From assembly GCA_035539175.1 (NCBI GenBank), contig DATLIY010000010.1, forward strand, positions 1 through 64,000: a stretch of 64,000 nucleotides of DNA, in the 5' to 3' direction. Origin of the DNA: Acidisarcina sp. Lineage in GTDB: Bacteria; Acidobacteriota; Terriglobia; Terriglobales; Acidobacteriaceae. Within the stretch, counting starts at the first letter, position 1. Each line of letters starts with the position of its first letter. Below, one piece after another: positions 33,013-42,338 of this stretch. A program made the position numbers and the translations under genes. The notes under the pieces are model-generated. The model worked only from the letters and a program-made list of their open reading frames with translations, searched no databases and was not told the origin of the DNA.

Positions 33013-33052
33013 TTGCTGCGGCTGCCTGCAACATACTGCGATGCCGCAGCAA
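33013..33052. terminator. Hairpin between TPR gene and rnc
   Basis: TTGCTGCGGC and GCCGCAGCAA, perfect 10-nt arms with a 20-nt loop. On the plus strand it is followed by A residues, so as an intrinsic terminator it would work better leftward; it may instead be processed by RNase III upstream of the enzyme's own gene. Confidence 0.45.
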
Positions 33053-33089
33053 AAAGAAAAATCGTCTAAAGTAAGCAAAGGGAAGAAAC

Positions 33090-33920
33090 ATGGAGGGTTT
33101 GGCAAAGGTCGAAGAGCTTTTGGGGTATACCTTCCACAGGAAACCTCTGCTGACGCTGGCCCTGACCCATAGCTCCCTGGCATATGAAAATGCCGCCGAA
33201 CAGGCCCACGATGCCGGCAAGGCATCCAAAATAAAGAAAGACCGCGAGAGCGGAGCAAAGCAAGACAGCGAGAGCGGCGGGGCCTCAGACAACGAGCAAC
33301 TGGAGTTTCTGGGAGATGCCGTTCTCGGTTTACTGGTAGCGACCTCCCTATACTCACGCTATCCGGAGCTGAACGAAGGCGAGTTGACCCGCTTACGCGC
33401 GAATCTGGTCAGCCGCAGGCACTTGGGCCAGATCGGAGCCTCGCTCCAACTCGGCAACTACATTCTGCTGGGCAAGGGCGAAGAACGCAGCGGAGGCAGA
33501 AAAAAAACAGCCCTGCTGGCCAATTGCATGGAAGCCCTGATGGGTGCACTCTATCTGGACGGCGGGTTGGAAGCTGCAGCAAACTTCGTGGAGCGCACCG
33601 TAGTTGGGCCATTCTGCGGGGAGTTGCGCCAGAAGCTGCGCGGCGACGGAGTCATCGGCGACCACAAATCCGCTCTGCAGGAGCTGCTGCAGGCACAGAA
33701 GAGCGGGACGCCGGAGTACGTGGTCAAGGGTGAAAGCGGTCCCGACCATCGCAAACGCTTCCTGGTAGAGGTTCGGCTTGCTGACCAGCCGGTTCGCAGC
33801 AAGGCGCTTGCGCGTGGCATCGGATCGACGAAAAAGAAGGCCGAGCAAGAAGCTGCGCGGCGCGCTTTTGAACGATTGCGCCAGCAGACCGAGGCCCTAA
33901 ACCCAGCGTCGGAGATATAG
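33090..33920 (+). CDS. rnc: Ribonuclease III with charged insertion
   Basis: 276 residues against about 225-230 in most bacteria. The catalytic signature NEQLEFLGDAVL is at 68-79 and the second acidic site NCMEALMGALYLD at 145-157; a double-strand RNA-binding domain fills about 193-265. Residues 36-66 form a Lys/Asp/Ser-rich insertion between the first helix (LTHSSLAYEN) and the signature, where most homologues have a few residues. It processes rRNA and structured RNAs. lepB follows 5 nt after the stop. Confidence 0.95.
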   Translation: MEGLAKVEELLGYTFHRKPLLTLALTHSSLAYENAAEQAHDAGKASKIKKDRESGAKQDSESGGASDNEQLEFLGDAVLGLLVATSLYSRYPELNEGELTRLRANLVSRRHLGQIGASLQLGNYILLGKGEERSGGRKKTALLANCMEALMGALYLDGGLEAAANFVERTVVGPFCGELRQKLRGDGVIGDHKSALQELLQAQKSGTPEYVVKGESGPDHRKRFLVEVRLADQPVRSKALARGIGSTKKKAEQEAARRAFERLRQQTEALNPASEI

Positions 33921-33925
33921 AAGTT

Positions 33926-34759
33926 TTGAGCGAGCAGCAGTCATCCGAGTTTCCGGACTCCTACTCCCCCGCGCAGACCGAGACGCCCACGGTCGCAGGC
34001 ACGGTCGCGCCTGTGCCGCTTCCGCCTCAACCTGAGATCATCTTCCCCAGCCCGCTGGAGACCTTTGCCTCCCTGATGGGCATCATTGTCATTGCACTCT
34101 TTTTACTCACGTTCGTGGTCCAGCCCTTCCGCATCCCGTCCGAGTCGATGGAAAAGACCCTACTCGTAGGCGACTTTCTGCTGGTGAACAAGGCCATCTA
34201 CGGGCCGAATGGCCACTGGGGAGAGGTGCTGCCCTATCAGCAGGTACACCGCGGGGATATCGTCGTCTTCCACTTCCCGCTCGATCCCAGCGATCACGTG
34301 GTCAAGCGGGTCGCGGGTCTTCCGGGGGATCGAATCCACCTCGACCACGGACAGTTGTTCGTCAACGGCGCACCGGTCTCGGAGCCGTATGCGGTCTTTG
34401 AAGACATAAGCCACGATAGCTTCCGCGACCAGTTCCCCGCGCAGATCTATACCGATCCCGGCGTGGATACGCACTGGTGGATGCAGATGCGCAAGGACGT
34501 ACGCAACGGAGAGCTTATCGTCCCGCAGGACTCCTACTTCGTTCTCGGAGACAATCGCGACCATAGCCGCGACAGCCGGTACTGGGGATTCGTGCCCATG
34601 CAGAACATCGTCGGCAGGCCATTCGTGATCTACTTTTCGCTGCGCCGTCCGTCGGCAACCGAAGCAATGCAGGATGATAGACTTGGACACGGGAAAGTTC
34701 CGGCAAAGGACGTCGTAAGTTTTGCCCGCTGGAACAGAATGTTCCGGGTTGTGCGTTAA
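33926..34759 (+). CDS. lepB: Signal peptidase I, first copy
   Basis: 277 residues from a TTG start. A Pro-rich cytoplasmic tail leads to one membrane helix (about 49-65), then box B IPSESMEKTLLVGD with nucleophile S74, and box D VVKRVAGLPGD with general base K127; box E GDNRDHSRDSRYWGFV is intact. It cleaves signal peptides at the periplasmic face. A second copy lies directly downstream. Confidence 0.95.
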   Translation: MSEQQSSEFPDSYSPAQTETPTVAGTVAPVPLPPQPEIIFPSPLETFASLMGIIVIALFLLTFVVQPFRIPSESMEKTLLVGDFLLVNKAIYGPNGHWGEVLPYQQVHRGDIVVFHFPLDPSDHVVKRVAGLPGDRIHLDHGQLFVNGAPVSEPYAVFEDISHDSFRDQFPAQIYTDPGVDTHWWMQMRKDVRNGELIVPQDSYFVLGDNRDHSRDSRYWGFVPMQNIVGRPFVIYFSLRRPSATEAMQDDRLGHGKVPAKDVVSFARWNRMFRVVR

Positions 34760-34826
34760 AGCATTTTCCCTGGCAGCAGAATCCAAGGCATTGCAATCCT
34801 TTGCGAGAGAAACGTTGCAGGAGACG

Positions 34827-35603
34827 ATGGACCAAACCCCGGCGGAACAGAGCAGCCAATCGATCAAGCCAGTAGAGGAGACTCCTTTCGAGGCACTCGC
34901 CTCTATCTGCAGCGTTCTGGTGATTGGCTTATTCGTGCTCACCTTCATCTTCCAGAATTTTGAAATCCCTTCCTCCTCGATGGAGAAGACCCTGCTGATT
35001 GGCGATCACGTGCTGGTTGACCGGATTGCACTGGCGCCGCCTTCCAACTGGATGCCGCTCGCCCACTATCGCAATGTCAGGCGCGGCGACATCATTGTGT
35101 TCTTCAAGCCCGGGGAACCGGATCTGTACCTGGTAAAGCGCGTGGTGGGTATCCCGGGCGACCGTATTCACCTGCGCAACGGCATCGTGTATCTGAACGG
35201 GCAGGAGCAGAACGAGCCGCAGGCCGCCAAGCCGAGCGATGTTGACTACTACCCCTATCGCGACGACTTCCCCGCCATCAAGCCGGGAGAAGGCAGTGAC
35301 GTAACCGCCAGCTGGGCGCTGGACTTGCCGGAACATATTCAGGGCGAGGATCTGGTGGTGCCTGCGGGACAATACTTTGCCATGGGAGACAATCGCACGG
35401 TCAGCCTCGATAGCCGCTACTGGGGCTTCGTTCCCCGGGCGAATATCGTCGGCAGACCACTGTTCGTCTACTGGTCCTTCATTACACCGAGCGACCAGAT
35501 TAATAAACAAAGCGCGGGCGACCGAATCAGCTTTATCGGCCACATGGTTCTCCACTTCTTCGACCAGACGCGCTGGAGTCGAACCCTGCACATCGTGCGC
35601 TAG
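34827..35603 (+). CDS. lepB: Signal peptidase I, second copy
   Basis: 258 residues from the ATG with GGAG three nt upstream. One membrane helix (24-43), IPSSSMEKTLLIGD with nucleophile S51, LVKRVVGIPGD with K104, and GDNRTVSLDSRYWGFV. Paralogue of the gene before it but with a different insert (YYPYRDDFPAIKPGEG). Both copies keep all catalytic boxes. The AsmA gene starts 11 nt downstream. Confidence 0.95.
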   Translation: MDQTPAEQSSQSIKPVEETPFEALASICSVLVIGLFVLTFIFQNFEIPSSSMEKTLLIGDHVLVDRIALAPPSNWMPLAHYRNVRRGDIIVFFKPGEPDLYLVKRVVGIPGDRIHLRNGIVYLNGQEQNEPQAAKPSDVDYYPYRDDFPAIKPGEGSDVTASWALDLPEHIQGEDLVVPAGQYFAMGDNRTVSLDSRYWGFVPRANIVGRPLFVYWSFITPSDQINKQSAGDRISFIGHMVLHFFDQTRWSRTLHIVR

Positions 35604-35614
35604 GAAGGAACGAC

Positions 35615-38227
35615 TTGGACTCCGGATCTAGCGCCTCCCCGCTTGCTGCAAAGCCATCGTGGGCCAAATGGCTGCTGCTGATTTCGATCGTCCTGCTGAT
35701 CGCGGCGGTAGTGCTGCCTCCACTCTTCAATATCAGCCGCTACAAGCGCCGCATCGCCACCAGCATCAGCTCCAGTATCGGCAGACCGGTACACATGTCC
35801 ACCGTCCGCCTGCACCTTTTGCCAGTGCCAGGCTTTGAGATCTCCGACTTCGAGGTAGAGGAAGACCCCGCATTCGGAGACGAGCCGATGCTGCGCTCCG
35901 CCAATGTGATCGCGTCCATCCGGCTCTCCTCCTTGTGGCGCGGACGGCTGGAGATCGGTCGCATCAGCTTCGATGAGCCGAGCCTGAACCTCGCGCGCGA
36001 TGGCCAGGGCCACTGGAACTTTGACTCAATCCTCGTCAAGGCTTCGCAGAGCGAGATCGCTCCCACCGTGCAGAGCCGCCCTGGCGCAACCCTGCGCTTC
36101 CCATACATCGCGGCCAGGAATGCGCGGATCAACTTTAAACAGGGCTACGAAAAGCAGCCCCTGTCCTTTTTGAATGCCGACGTCTCTATTTGGCTCGATC
36201 AGCCGGGGCAATGGAGATTGAGATTCGAGGCGCAGCCGGTTCGCACCGATCTCGACCTCGCACTCTCCGATACCGGCCTTGTCCGCATGGACGGAACCTT
36301 CCACCGCGCGACGGAGCTGCAACAGGTGGGGATGGTGCTCCATGCCGAATGGGTCAAGGCTCCGCTGGGCCAACTCAGCCGCCTGCTGGCTGGCCGAGAT
36401 ATGGGCTGGCGCGGCGATCTTGACGTTCGCGCAGACATTACAGGCACCGCGGCCAATGCACAGATCAAGGCGAGAATCCGCGCCAATGGCGTGCACCGCC
36501 TTGAATTTGCGCCGCTGGAGCCGCTGGACATGGACGCAACCTGCCAGGGCAGCTACCTTGACGGCACCAGCTCGCTCGAAGGCCTGGCCTGCACCTCACC
36601 CATCGGCAACGGAAAATTGATGCTCGCCGGGTCCGTCCACGCTCTTTCCACACAGCCGCAGCCCGACGTGCAGCTTCACATGGAGAAGGTTCCGGTCTCC
36701 GCCTTGCTGGAGTCGATTCGCTCCATCCGTAGCGACTTTGCTCCCAGCCTGCGCGCGCGCGGCACCGTCGACGGCGACTTTCGCTTCGGTCCCCAGGAAG
36801 GCTATGCCGACGCGATCCTGGATGGCTCCGCTACGGTGAATGCGCTCGAGCTGGCGATGCCCGATCTGGAAAAGCCGCTACTCATTCCGCAGATAAAGCT
36901 GGCAACAACCGACGGCAAGCCGGTTGAGGAGCCGCACCCGGCGCATCGCGGCCACCGTAAGCTGCAAGCGGCAGCACCGGCCGTTCTTGAGCCGGCTCTC
37001 CTGTTGAAGCCGTTCGCGCTGACAGGAACGGGCGCCTCGCCCTTGATGGCCGATGGCCGCTTCACCGCAAAGAATTTCTCCTTTCACCTTGCCGGAGAAG
37101 CCCCCATCAAGGACCTGACAGCCATTGGAAAGAATTTCGGATTCCTGGCCTCCGCGCTTGCACCGCTGGCACGGCAAGGGGAGGCCGCAATCGACCTGAC
37201 GATTCACGGCCCATGGCTGGTGCCGGTCAGCGATGTGGATCACCCCGTGGCGGTCGATACCGCCGAGGGCACGCTTCAGCTCCGCAACGCGCGCATCGCT
37301 TCCGGTTTTCTGCCAGCGCCGGTGGATGTGGCCTCAGCCACGGCTACCTTCAGCGAAGATCAGGTGTCGTGGACACCATTCTCCTTTACCTATGCCGGAA
37401 TCAGCGGAGAGGGTGCTCTTCGCTATCGCATTCCATGCCATCTGGAGAAGGGCTGTGGCGCCGAGTTCGCTCTGCGCTTCCCCGCCCTGGACGCTACCCA
37501 CGTTGAAGCCGCCCTGCTGGGTGGTAGCGAGCGCGAAGGGAAGCTCAAGGATCTGCTGGCCCGCATCGATGGCCGCACATCCCTTCCCTGGCCAGCGATG
37601 AAGGGTACGGTCGAAGCGGGTACGCTCACGCTCTCTGAAATGGCGGTCCACGATGTCCGTGCGACGCTCGTCATTGACGGCAACCATGTACAGATCTCGT
37701 CTCTCGATGGGCATGCGCTGGGAGGCACTCTGCATGCCAGCGGAGCACTCGACGCAACCGGCGGCAAGCCTCACTACGCGGCCGATGTCGAACTCACCAG
37801 GACCAATGCCGCCGAGATCGCGCCTCTCTTCCACGAGAAATGGGGGAGCGGCACGCTCAGCCTCAACACCCATTTCGACGTCACCGGATATACCGACAAT
37901 GAGTTTGAGTCCTCGGCCAGAGGCAGCTATCGCTGGGATTGGACGCGCGGCTCCTTCTTCGCCGACGGCAGCTCGCCGCTCTCCCGCTTTGATCGTTTTC
38001 AGGCTGAAGGCGCCATCGCGAACCAGCAGCTCACGATCGAGCACAGCACACTCACGCGCGGAGGCCAGTCCGTCGCGGCCAGTGGAAGCATTTCCTTTGA
38101 TCGGGCGCTGAAATTAAGCCTTAGCGAGGACGGCTCGACCAGCCTCGTAACGGGCACACTCCAGAAGCCCGTCCTCGAGCCAACAGCCGCCAAGCCGGTG
38201 AAGCACTCCAGCCGGACCAGTCCCTAA
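35615..38227 (+). CDS. AsmA-family protein
   Basis: 870 residues from a TTG with AGGAAGGA upstream. One N-terminal membrane helix (LLLISIVLLIAAVVLPPLF) is followed by the AsmA start (IGRPVHMSTVRLHLLPVPGF, then FSLEIG-like strands) and long beta-rich repeats; the C-terminal part resembles the AsmA-like domain shared with TamB/YhdP-type proteins. These bridge-like periplasmic proteins are linked to lipid transport and outer-membrane integrity. It closes the rnc-lepB-lepB run. Confidence 0.85.
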   Translation: MDSGSSASPLAAKPSWAKWLLLISIVLLIAAVVLPPLFNISRYKRRIATSISSSIGRPVHMSTVRLHLLPVPGFEISDFEVEEDPAFGDEPMLRSANVIASIRLSSLWRGRLEIGRISFDEPSLNLARDGQGHWNFDSILVKASQSEIAPTVQSRPGATLRFPYIAARNARINFKQGYEKQPLSFLNADVSIWLDQPGQWRLRFEAQPVRTDLDLALSDTGLVRMDGTFHRATELQQVGMVLHAEWVKAPLGQLSRLLAGRDMGWRGDLDVRADITGTAANAQIKARIRANGVHRLEFAPLEPLDMDATCQGSYLDGTSSLEGLACTSPIGNGKLMLAGSVHALSTQPQPDVQLHMEKVPVSALLESIRSIRSDFAPSLRARGTVDGDFRFGPQEGYADAILDGSATVNALELAMPDLEKPLLIPQIKLATTDGKPVEEPHPAHRGHRKLQAAAPAVLEPALLLKPFALTGTGASPLMADGRFTAKNFSFHLAGEAPIKDLTAIGKNFGFLASALAPLARQGEAAIDLTIHGPWLVPVSDVDHPVAVDTAEGTLQLRNARIASGFLPAPVDVASATATFSEDQVSWTPFSFTYAGISGEGALRYRIPCHLEKGCGAEFALRFPALDATHVEAALLGGSEREGKLKDLLARIDGRTSLPWPAMKGTVEAGTLTLSEMAVHDVRATLVIDGNHVQISSLDGHALGGTLHASGALDATGGKPHYAADVELTRTNAAEIAPLFHEKWGSGTLSLNTHFDVTGYTDNEFESSARGSYRWDWTRGSFFADGSSPLSRFDRFQAEGAIANQQLTIEHSTLTRGGQSVAASGSISFDRALKLSLSEDGSTSLVTGTLQKPVLEPTAAKPVKHSSRTSP

Positions 38228-38267
38228 AAGCTAGCCGAACCAGTCCTTAGCGCCAGCCGCAGCCAAC

Positions 38268-40157
38268 CTACTGCGCAGGAGTGTTGTCGAGCATGCGCGA
38301 GTGCTCGCTGGAGGCGACTTCCGGCACGCTTCCGTCATTCACCGTGACCTCAACCGGGGTGCCCTGAATCACGATGCGATGCGTGGTGTGCGTCCGCGCC
38401 GGAAGGCGCACGCGATCCGTCACCTTTGTGTCCTGCGAGCGCACGCTCACCGGCACCTCCGTCTGCACGTATCCATCGTTAGCAATTTCCACCGCCACCA
38501 GGTAGGACCCGATCACCGAGCTCTTGCTGGGAAAGACTCCGGCAATCGACAGGTCGGGGAGTCCCTTGTCGTGGTATACCCAGTCATCGAAGAACCACTG
38601 CAAATCATTCTTCCGGCTGGCCTGCTCCAGCAGACGCTCAAAGTATTCCGGCGTAAGGTCGTCGGCGGGCTTGTAGCCGCGCAATGCGGCGGAGAGCGCA
38701 TTTTCCCCAGCCAGATCGCGCAGCATCCATAGCACGTAGCTCGCCTTCGTTCGATAGTAGATCGCATCGGAAGTATCGGTCAGCGACTCGCCAGCCTCTC
38801 CTCCGGGGCTGCCCGGCTCCGCGATTGTGAGAGCGCTCCTGCTGCCATCCATGGCCTGAATGGCAGCTGCACGTCCCCGCATTCTCTCGATCCACAGGTT
38901 CGCCATAAAGTGCGCTACGCCCTCATTCAGCCACTCCCGCGGAGACGAGAAGTAGGCATGCGCCAGGGCGTGGCTCAGGGGCCCGGTCAGTTGTTCCGGC
39001 TTGGCATCCGCCATGGGCAGAAACAACGCCGCGCCAACCTCATAAGGAGAGTCCTCTGCCTCGGGAAGATCCAGGATCGTCAGCGGCGTCTTCGCATTGG
39101 AGCCGAGCCACTCGCGCAACAGGGGCTGCACCATGGTCGCCGCCGTCATGTAGGACTGAACATTGACCTCATTGGCGCCCCTCGTAAACATCCGCAAGCC
39201 ATCCCCATCGTGACGATAGCGGTTCGCGATGAAGATGCTTGGCGTTGCAAAGCCAAGCGTCGTGGCAGGCAGGCTGCACTGGATGACCTGGGGGACGTTC
39301 GGCGAGGGCGCCTCTCCGGGCGGCGGTCCCTGGACGGGAACGCTATGCCCATTCAGCACCGCGACATTGGGGGCGACTCCGAAGAAGTCCTGCGTCACCT
39401 GCATGCTGACCTTCGCGGCCGACTGCTTCCGCTTTTGCCGCCCAATCTCGGTGAAGAGCCGCGCGCCATCGCCCAGCATCACCGGCACCGACGACGTCGG
39501 ATACCAGATCACGTTGCCAAATCCACGCAGCCCGACAAAATTCTCCGAAATGCGATCCCAATCCGAGTGTCGGGCCAGGTCAGCCGGCGTGCCGATTGCC
39601 TCCAGCCGGTGAGCGGTCAGCGGAATACGTCCGCTATACACCACATCCAGCGTCAGATCCTTCCCCGCGGCGAGCGGCTGCGGCAGCACCACCACCGCTT
39701 CGTGCAACTGGCCGGTATGGTCCGCGTCGCTCTGCACTGTCTGGCGGCCAAAGACAGCTTCACGTCCCGCTATCCGGATCGATTGCCAGATAAGCGTCGA
39801 GGAGAGTTGCAAGGGTAGATGGGCCAGCGGTTTATCCGAAGTATTGCGGACCTTGATAAGCGCGCGCACTGCCAGCGACTCGGTTTGCGGCGTCAGGCGA
39901 ACATCGAGATCGTAGCCCGTAAAGGTCGCCGCGTCGCGCTCCGCGTCCGTGGCCTTCGGTCCGGAATTCGCCTCTCCGCGCATCGTCTGACCTGCGTCCA
40001 CACCCTTCGCCGGGTGGGACGTCCCCGCCGTCTTCGAATGGCTCTGGGGAGACTTGTGGGCGGTGGTAGTAGAGACCTGCGCCCGGGAACTCGCAGGCAC
40101 CAGTAAAAGTATCGAGACAAGAGAGATGCGCGCTGCCGCAGCCGGAAGCAGCCTCAT
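38268..40157 (-). CDS. Secreted gluzincin-like (M1/M61-type) protein with degenerate active site
   Basis: 629 residues with signal peptide (SLVSILLLVPASSRAQ). The N-terminal beta domain (YDLDVRLTPQTESLAVRALI, LTLDVVYSGRIPL) and helical catalytic part resemble M1-family aminopeptidases. The zinc motif reads HALAH at 396-400: both His are present but the catalytic Glu is Ala. The WLNEG glutamate (E412) is there, with 11 rather than 18 residues between. It is likely a non-peptidase or altered enzyme. It overlaps rlmB by ATGA. Confidence 0.75.
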   Translation of the reverse strand: MRLLPAAAARISLVSILLLVPASSRAQVSTTTAHKSPQSHSKTAGTSHPAKGVDAGQTMRGEANSGPKATDAERDAATFTGYDLDVRLTPQTESLAVRALIKVRNTSDKPLAHLPLQLSSTLIWQSIRIAGREAVFGRQTVQSDADHTGQLHEAVVVLPQPLAAGKDLTLDVVYSGRIPLTAHRLEAIGTPADLARHSDWDRISENFVGLRGFGNVIWYPTSSVPVMLGDGARLFTEIGRQKRKQSAAKVSMQVTQDFFGVAPNVAVLNGHSVPVQGPPPGEAPSPNVPQVIQCSLPATTLGFATPSIFIANRYRHDGDGLRMFTRGANEVNVQSYMTAATMVQPLLREWLGSNAKTPLTILDLPEAEDSPYEVGAALFLPMADAKPEQLTGPLSHALAHAYFSSPREWLNEGVAHFMANLWIERMRGRAAAIQAMDGSRSALTIAEPGSPGGEAGESLTDTSDAIYYRTKASYVLWMLRDLAGENALSAALRGYKPADDLTPEYFERLLEQASRKNDLQWFFDDWVYHDKGLPDLSIAGVFPSKSSVIGSYLVAVEIANDGYVQTEVPVSVRSQDTKVTDRVRLPARTHTTHRIVIQGTPVEVTVNDGSVPEVASSEHSRMLDNTPAQ

Positions 40158-40948
40158 GAGCCAAGCCCCTTCTGCTTCTTTGGCTTTGCTGGTTCCGCAG
40201 CCGGAGTGCGGCTGCCGCGACTGGCCACGCGCCGTTGGCGAGCCGCCTCGTACAGCACGACAGCTCCGGCCGCGGAGACGTTCAACGAGGAAACCGCACC
40301 CGCCATGGGGATTCGCATCAGATGGTCGCAGGTGCGGCGAACCAGATCATGCAACCCGTGGCCTTCGTTGCCGAGCACCAGCGCGCACTCGCCGGTATAG
40401 TCAAACTCGTCGTAGTCCATGGTGCCGCGCTCATCTAAACCGATGCACCAGATGTTCCGCTTCTTGATCTCCTCCAGCGCGCGCACCAGGTTCACGACCC
40501 GCGCCATGCGAACATGCTCAGCGGCACCGGCTGAAGCCTTCACCGCGACGGCGCTCAGGGGGGCAGCGCGGCGCTCCGTCAGCACCACACCGGTGACTCC
40601 GGCGCCATCGGCCGTCCGCAACAGAGCCCCCAGGTTCTGTGGATCCTCCACCCCATCCAACGCCAGCAGAAACCGCTGGTGATCCGGCGTTTCCAGCAGA
40701 TCTTCCAGTTCGAGCGGCGCCTGCCCGCGAACGAGCGCGACTACGCCCTGGTGCGCGGTAGTCTTCGCCAGATGAGTGAGATGTTCCCGCGGTTCCACGC
40801 GAAGGCTTACCCCAGCCTGGCGGCAGGCATCGATAATCTGCTGAAGACGCTGATCCTGTCGCTCCCGCGCGACGCAAACGTGGTCAAAACGACGCTTGCC
40901 GGCCTTCAACGCCTCTTCCACCGGGTGCAGACCGTATAGTATTTCCAT
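40154..40948 (-). CDS. rlmB: 23S rRNA (guanosine-2'-O)-methyltransferase RlmB, SpoU/TrmH family
   Basis: 264 residues from MEILYGLHPVEEALKAGKR; a much longer open frame upstream has no coding character. The substrate-binding N-terminus is followed by the SPOUT domain with DGVEDPQNLGALLRTADGAG, LVLGNEGHGL, and the knot end RIPMAGAVSSLNVSAAGAVV. It methylates a guanosine in 23S rRNA (G2251 in E. coli). A basic tail of 25 residues is extra. The gluzincin-like gene overlaps its stop region. Confidence 0.93.
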   Translation of the reverse strand: MEILYGLHPVEEALKAGKRRFDHVCVARERQDQRLQQIIDACRQAGVSLRVEPREHLTHLAKTTAHQGVVALVRGQAPLELEDLLETPDHQRFLLALDGVEDPQNLGALLRTADGAGVTGVVLTERRAAPLSAVAVKASAGAAEHVRMARVVNLVRALEEIKKRNIWCIGLDERGTMDYDEFDYTGECALVLGNEGHGLHDLVRRTCDHLMRIPMAGAVSSLNVSAAGAVVLYEAARQRRVASRGSRTPAAEPAKPKKQKGLGS

Positions 40949-41192
40949 TCTTAGCAGTCTATTCCATGTCCCGCTTGCGCCATCCGGCCACCTCCTCTCT
41001 ACCGTACCCAAATATTGCGCTGAAGATTTCCGTTGGCGTTTGTCCTTGGAAGAGGTATGGTTTTCGAGCCCAGGAACGGACGACGATACCTTCCCAGAAT
41101 CCCCAGGGTTGTAACTCCTAACTGCCGAAGACTCTCCTCCTATCGCCGACGCCCTGGCACATCGCACTTCGCGCCTGAGGAGGCAATCAGTT

Positions 41193-42038
41193 ATGAACAA
41201 GCATTTCGAGGCATTGGCAGTGTCGTGTCTGCTGTTCGCAGGGTTTGGTTTTGCGGGGTCAGGTAACGCGTTGGCACAAGGGCAGGCCGGCGGCACCACG
41301 CCACCACCCAAGGTACTGCTCCTGTTGAACGAGGGTCTCAAGCCAGGCCGAGGAGGTAACATGCACGCGAAGACGGAGAGCGCATTTGTCCAGGCATTCT
41401 CCGCCGCCAATTGGCAGCAACACTACTTCGGGATGGACGCCCTCTCGGGCAAAGCACGGTCGCTGTTCCTGGTCGGCTACCCCTCCTTTGAGGAATATCA
41501 GAAGGATATCGATGCCACCCGGAAGAATCCCACGCTCTCAGCGGCGCTGGACAGCGCAAGCGTGGCGGACGGCGACCTGCTCGATACATTTGAAAACAGC
41601 ATCTACGCCTTTCGCGAAGATTTAAGCTTGCGGGCTCCAGTCAAGATCGAGGATATGCGTTACATGGATATCTCGGTCTTCCAGATACGCCCCGGCCATC
41701 GGAAGGATTGGGAGACGCTGTCCAAGCTGTATGTGAAAGCCTTCGAAAAGATGCCTGATGCACACTGGGCCACCTTCGAGAAGATGTACGGCACGGGCAG
41801 CGGGGGAAGATACATCGCGGTCTCCCCGATGAAGTCATTGGCGGAAGTGGACGCGAGTATGAAAGACCAGGAAAAATTCGCATCCGTCGTAAGTGCGGAA
41901 GATATGCAGAAAATCAGGGAGCTCACCGCGTCCACGATAGAATCCGTCGAGTCGCACCTTTTTGCCATTAACCCAAAGATAAGCTACCCCCCGGACTCCT
42001 GGGTCAAGGGTGCTCCGGATTTCTGGGGCCAGAAGTAA
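41193..42038 (+). CDS. Secreted hypothetical protein
   Basis: 281 residues with a signal peptide (ALAVSCLLFAGFGFAGSGNALAQ). The mature part carries two similar halves that may be dimeric alpha-beta barrel-like (KVLLLLNEGLKPG..., MDISVFQIRPGHRKDWETL...). No catalytic motif seen. Upstream 240 nt are a divergent promoter region shared with rlmB. Confidence 0.7.
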   Translation: MNKHFEALAVSCLLFAGFGFAGSGNALAQGQAGGTTPPPKVLLLLNEGLKPGRGGNMHAKTESAFVQAFSAANWQQHYFGMDALSGKARSLFLVGYPSFEEYQKDIDATRKNPTLSAALDSASVADGDLLDTFENSIYAFREDLSLRAPVKIEDMRYMDISVFQIRPGHRKDWETLSKLYVKAFEKMPDAHWATFEKMYGTGSGGRYIAVSPMKSLAEVDASMKDQEKFASVVSAEDMQKIRELTASTIESVESHLFAINPKISYPPDSWVKGAPDFWGQK

Positions 42039-42338
42039 CTGCCTCCGTTTCTGTAACATCGGCGGTATCGAATCGGCTGCGGTGGCGGGTGAAGAACGTC
42101 CTTCACTCACCATCGTAGCGAAGCGCCGATCCCCTCCTGGCCCCCTTTTCTTCCTTCTCCCTACCCGCCCTTGCGAGTCCTTGCCCGAACCGCTCGGGCA
42201 GACGATACTGGATATATACGGGCATCTGCGCCGGCAGACCAGCATTTTTTGGAGAATCCTTTGGCTGTTACCGGAAAAATACGAAAACTGTTCTCCGGAC
42301 GCGACTTTCCCGCCAGCAGTCCCGTCTCTGTAATTGCC
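42039..42338. other. Intergenic region before sigma factor, no feature seen
   Basis: Three hundred bases with no supported gene. An open frame continuous with the downstream sigma factor starts at 42,171 but its extra 56 residues do not look like sigma sequence. No clear hairpin. Confidence 0.4.

Noticed and set aside
40949-41410. Extension of the rlmB frame by about 150 residues
   Set aside because: Overlaps the divergent promoter region and the opposite-strand secreted protein, and RlmB proteins start at the MEILYGLHPV-like sequence.
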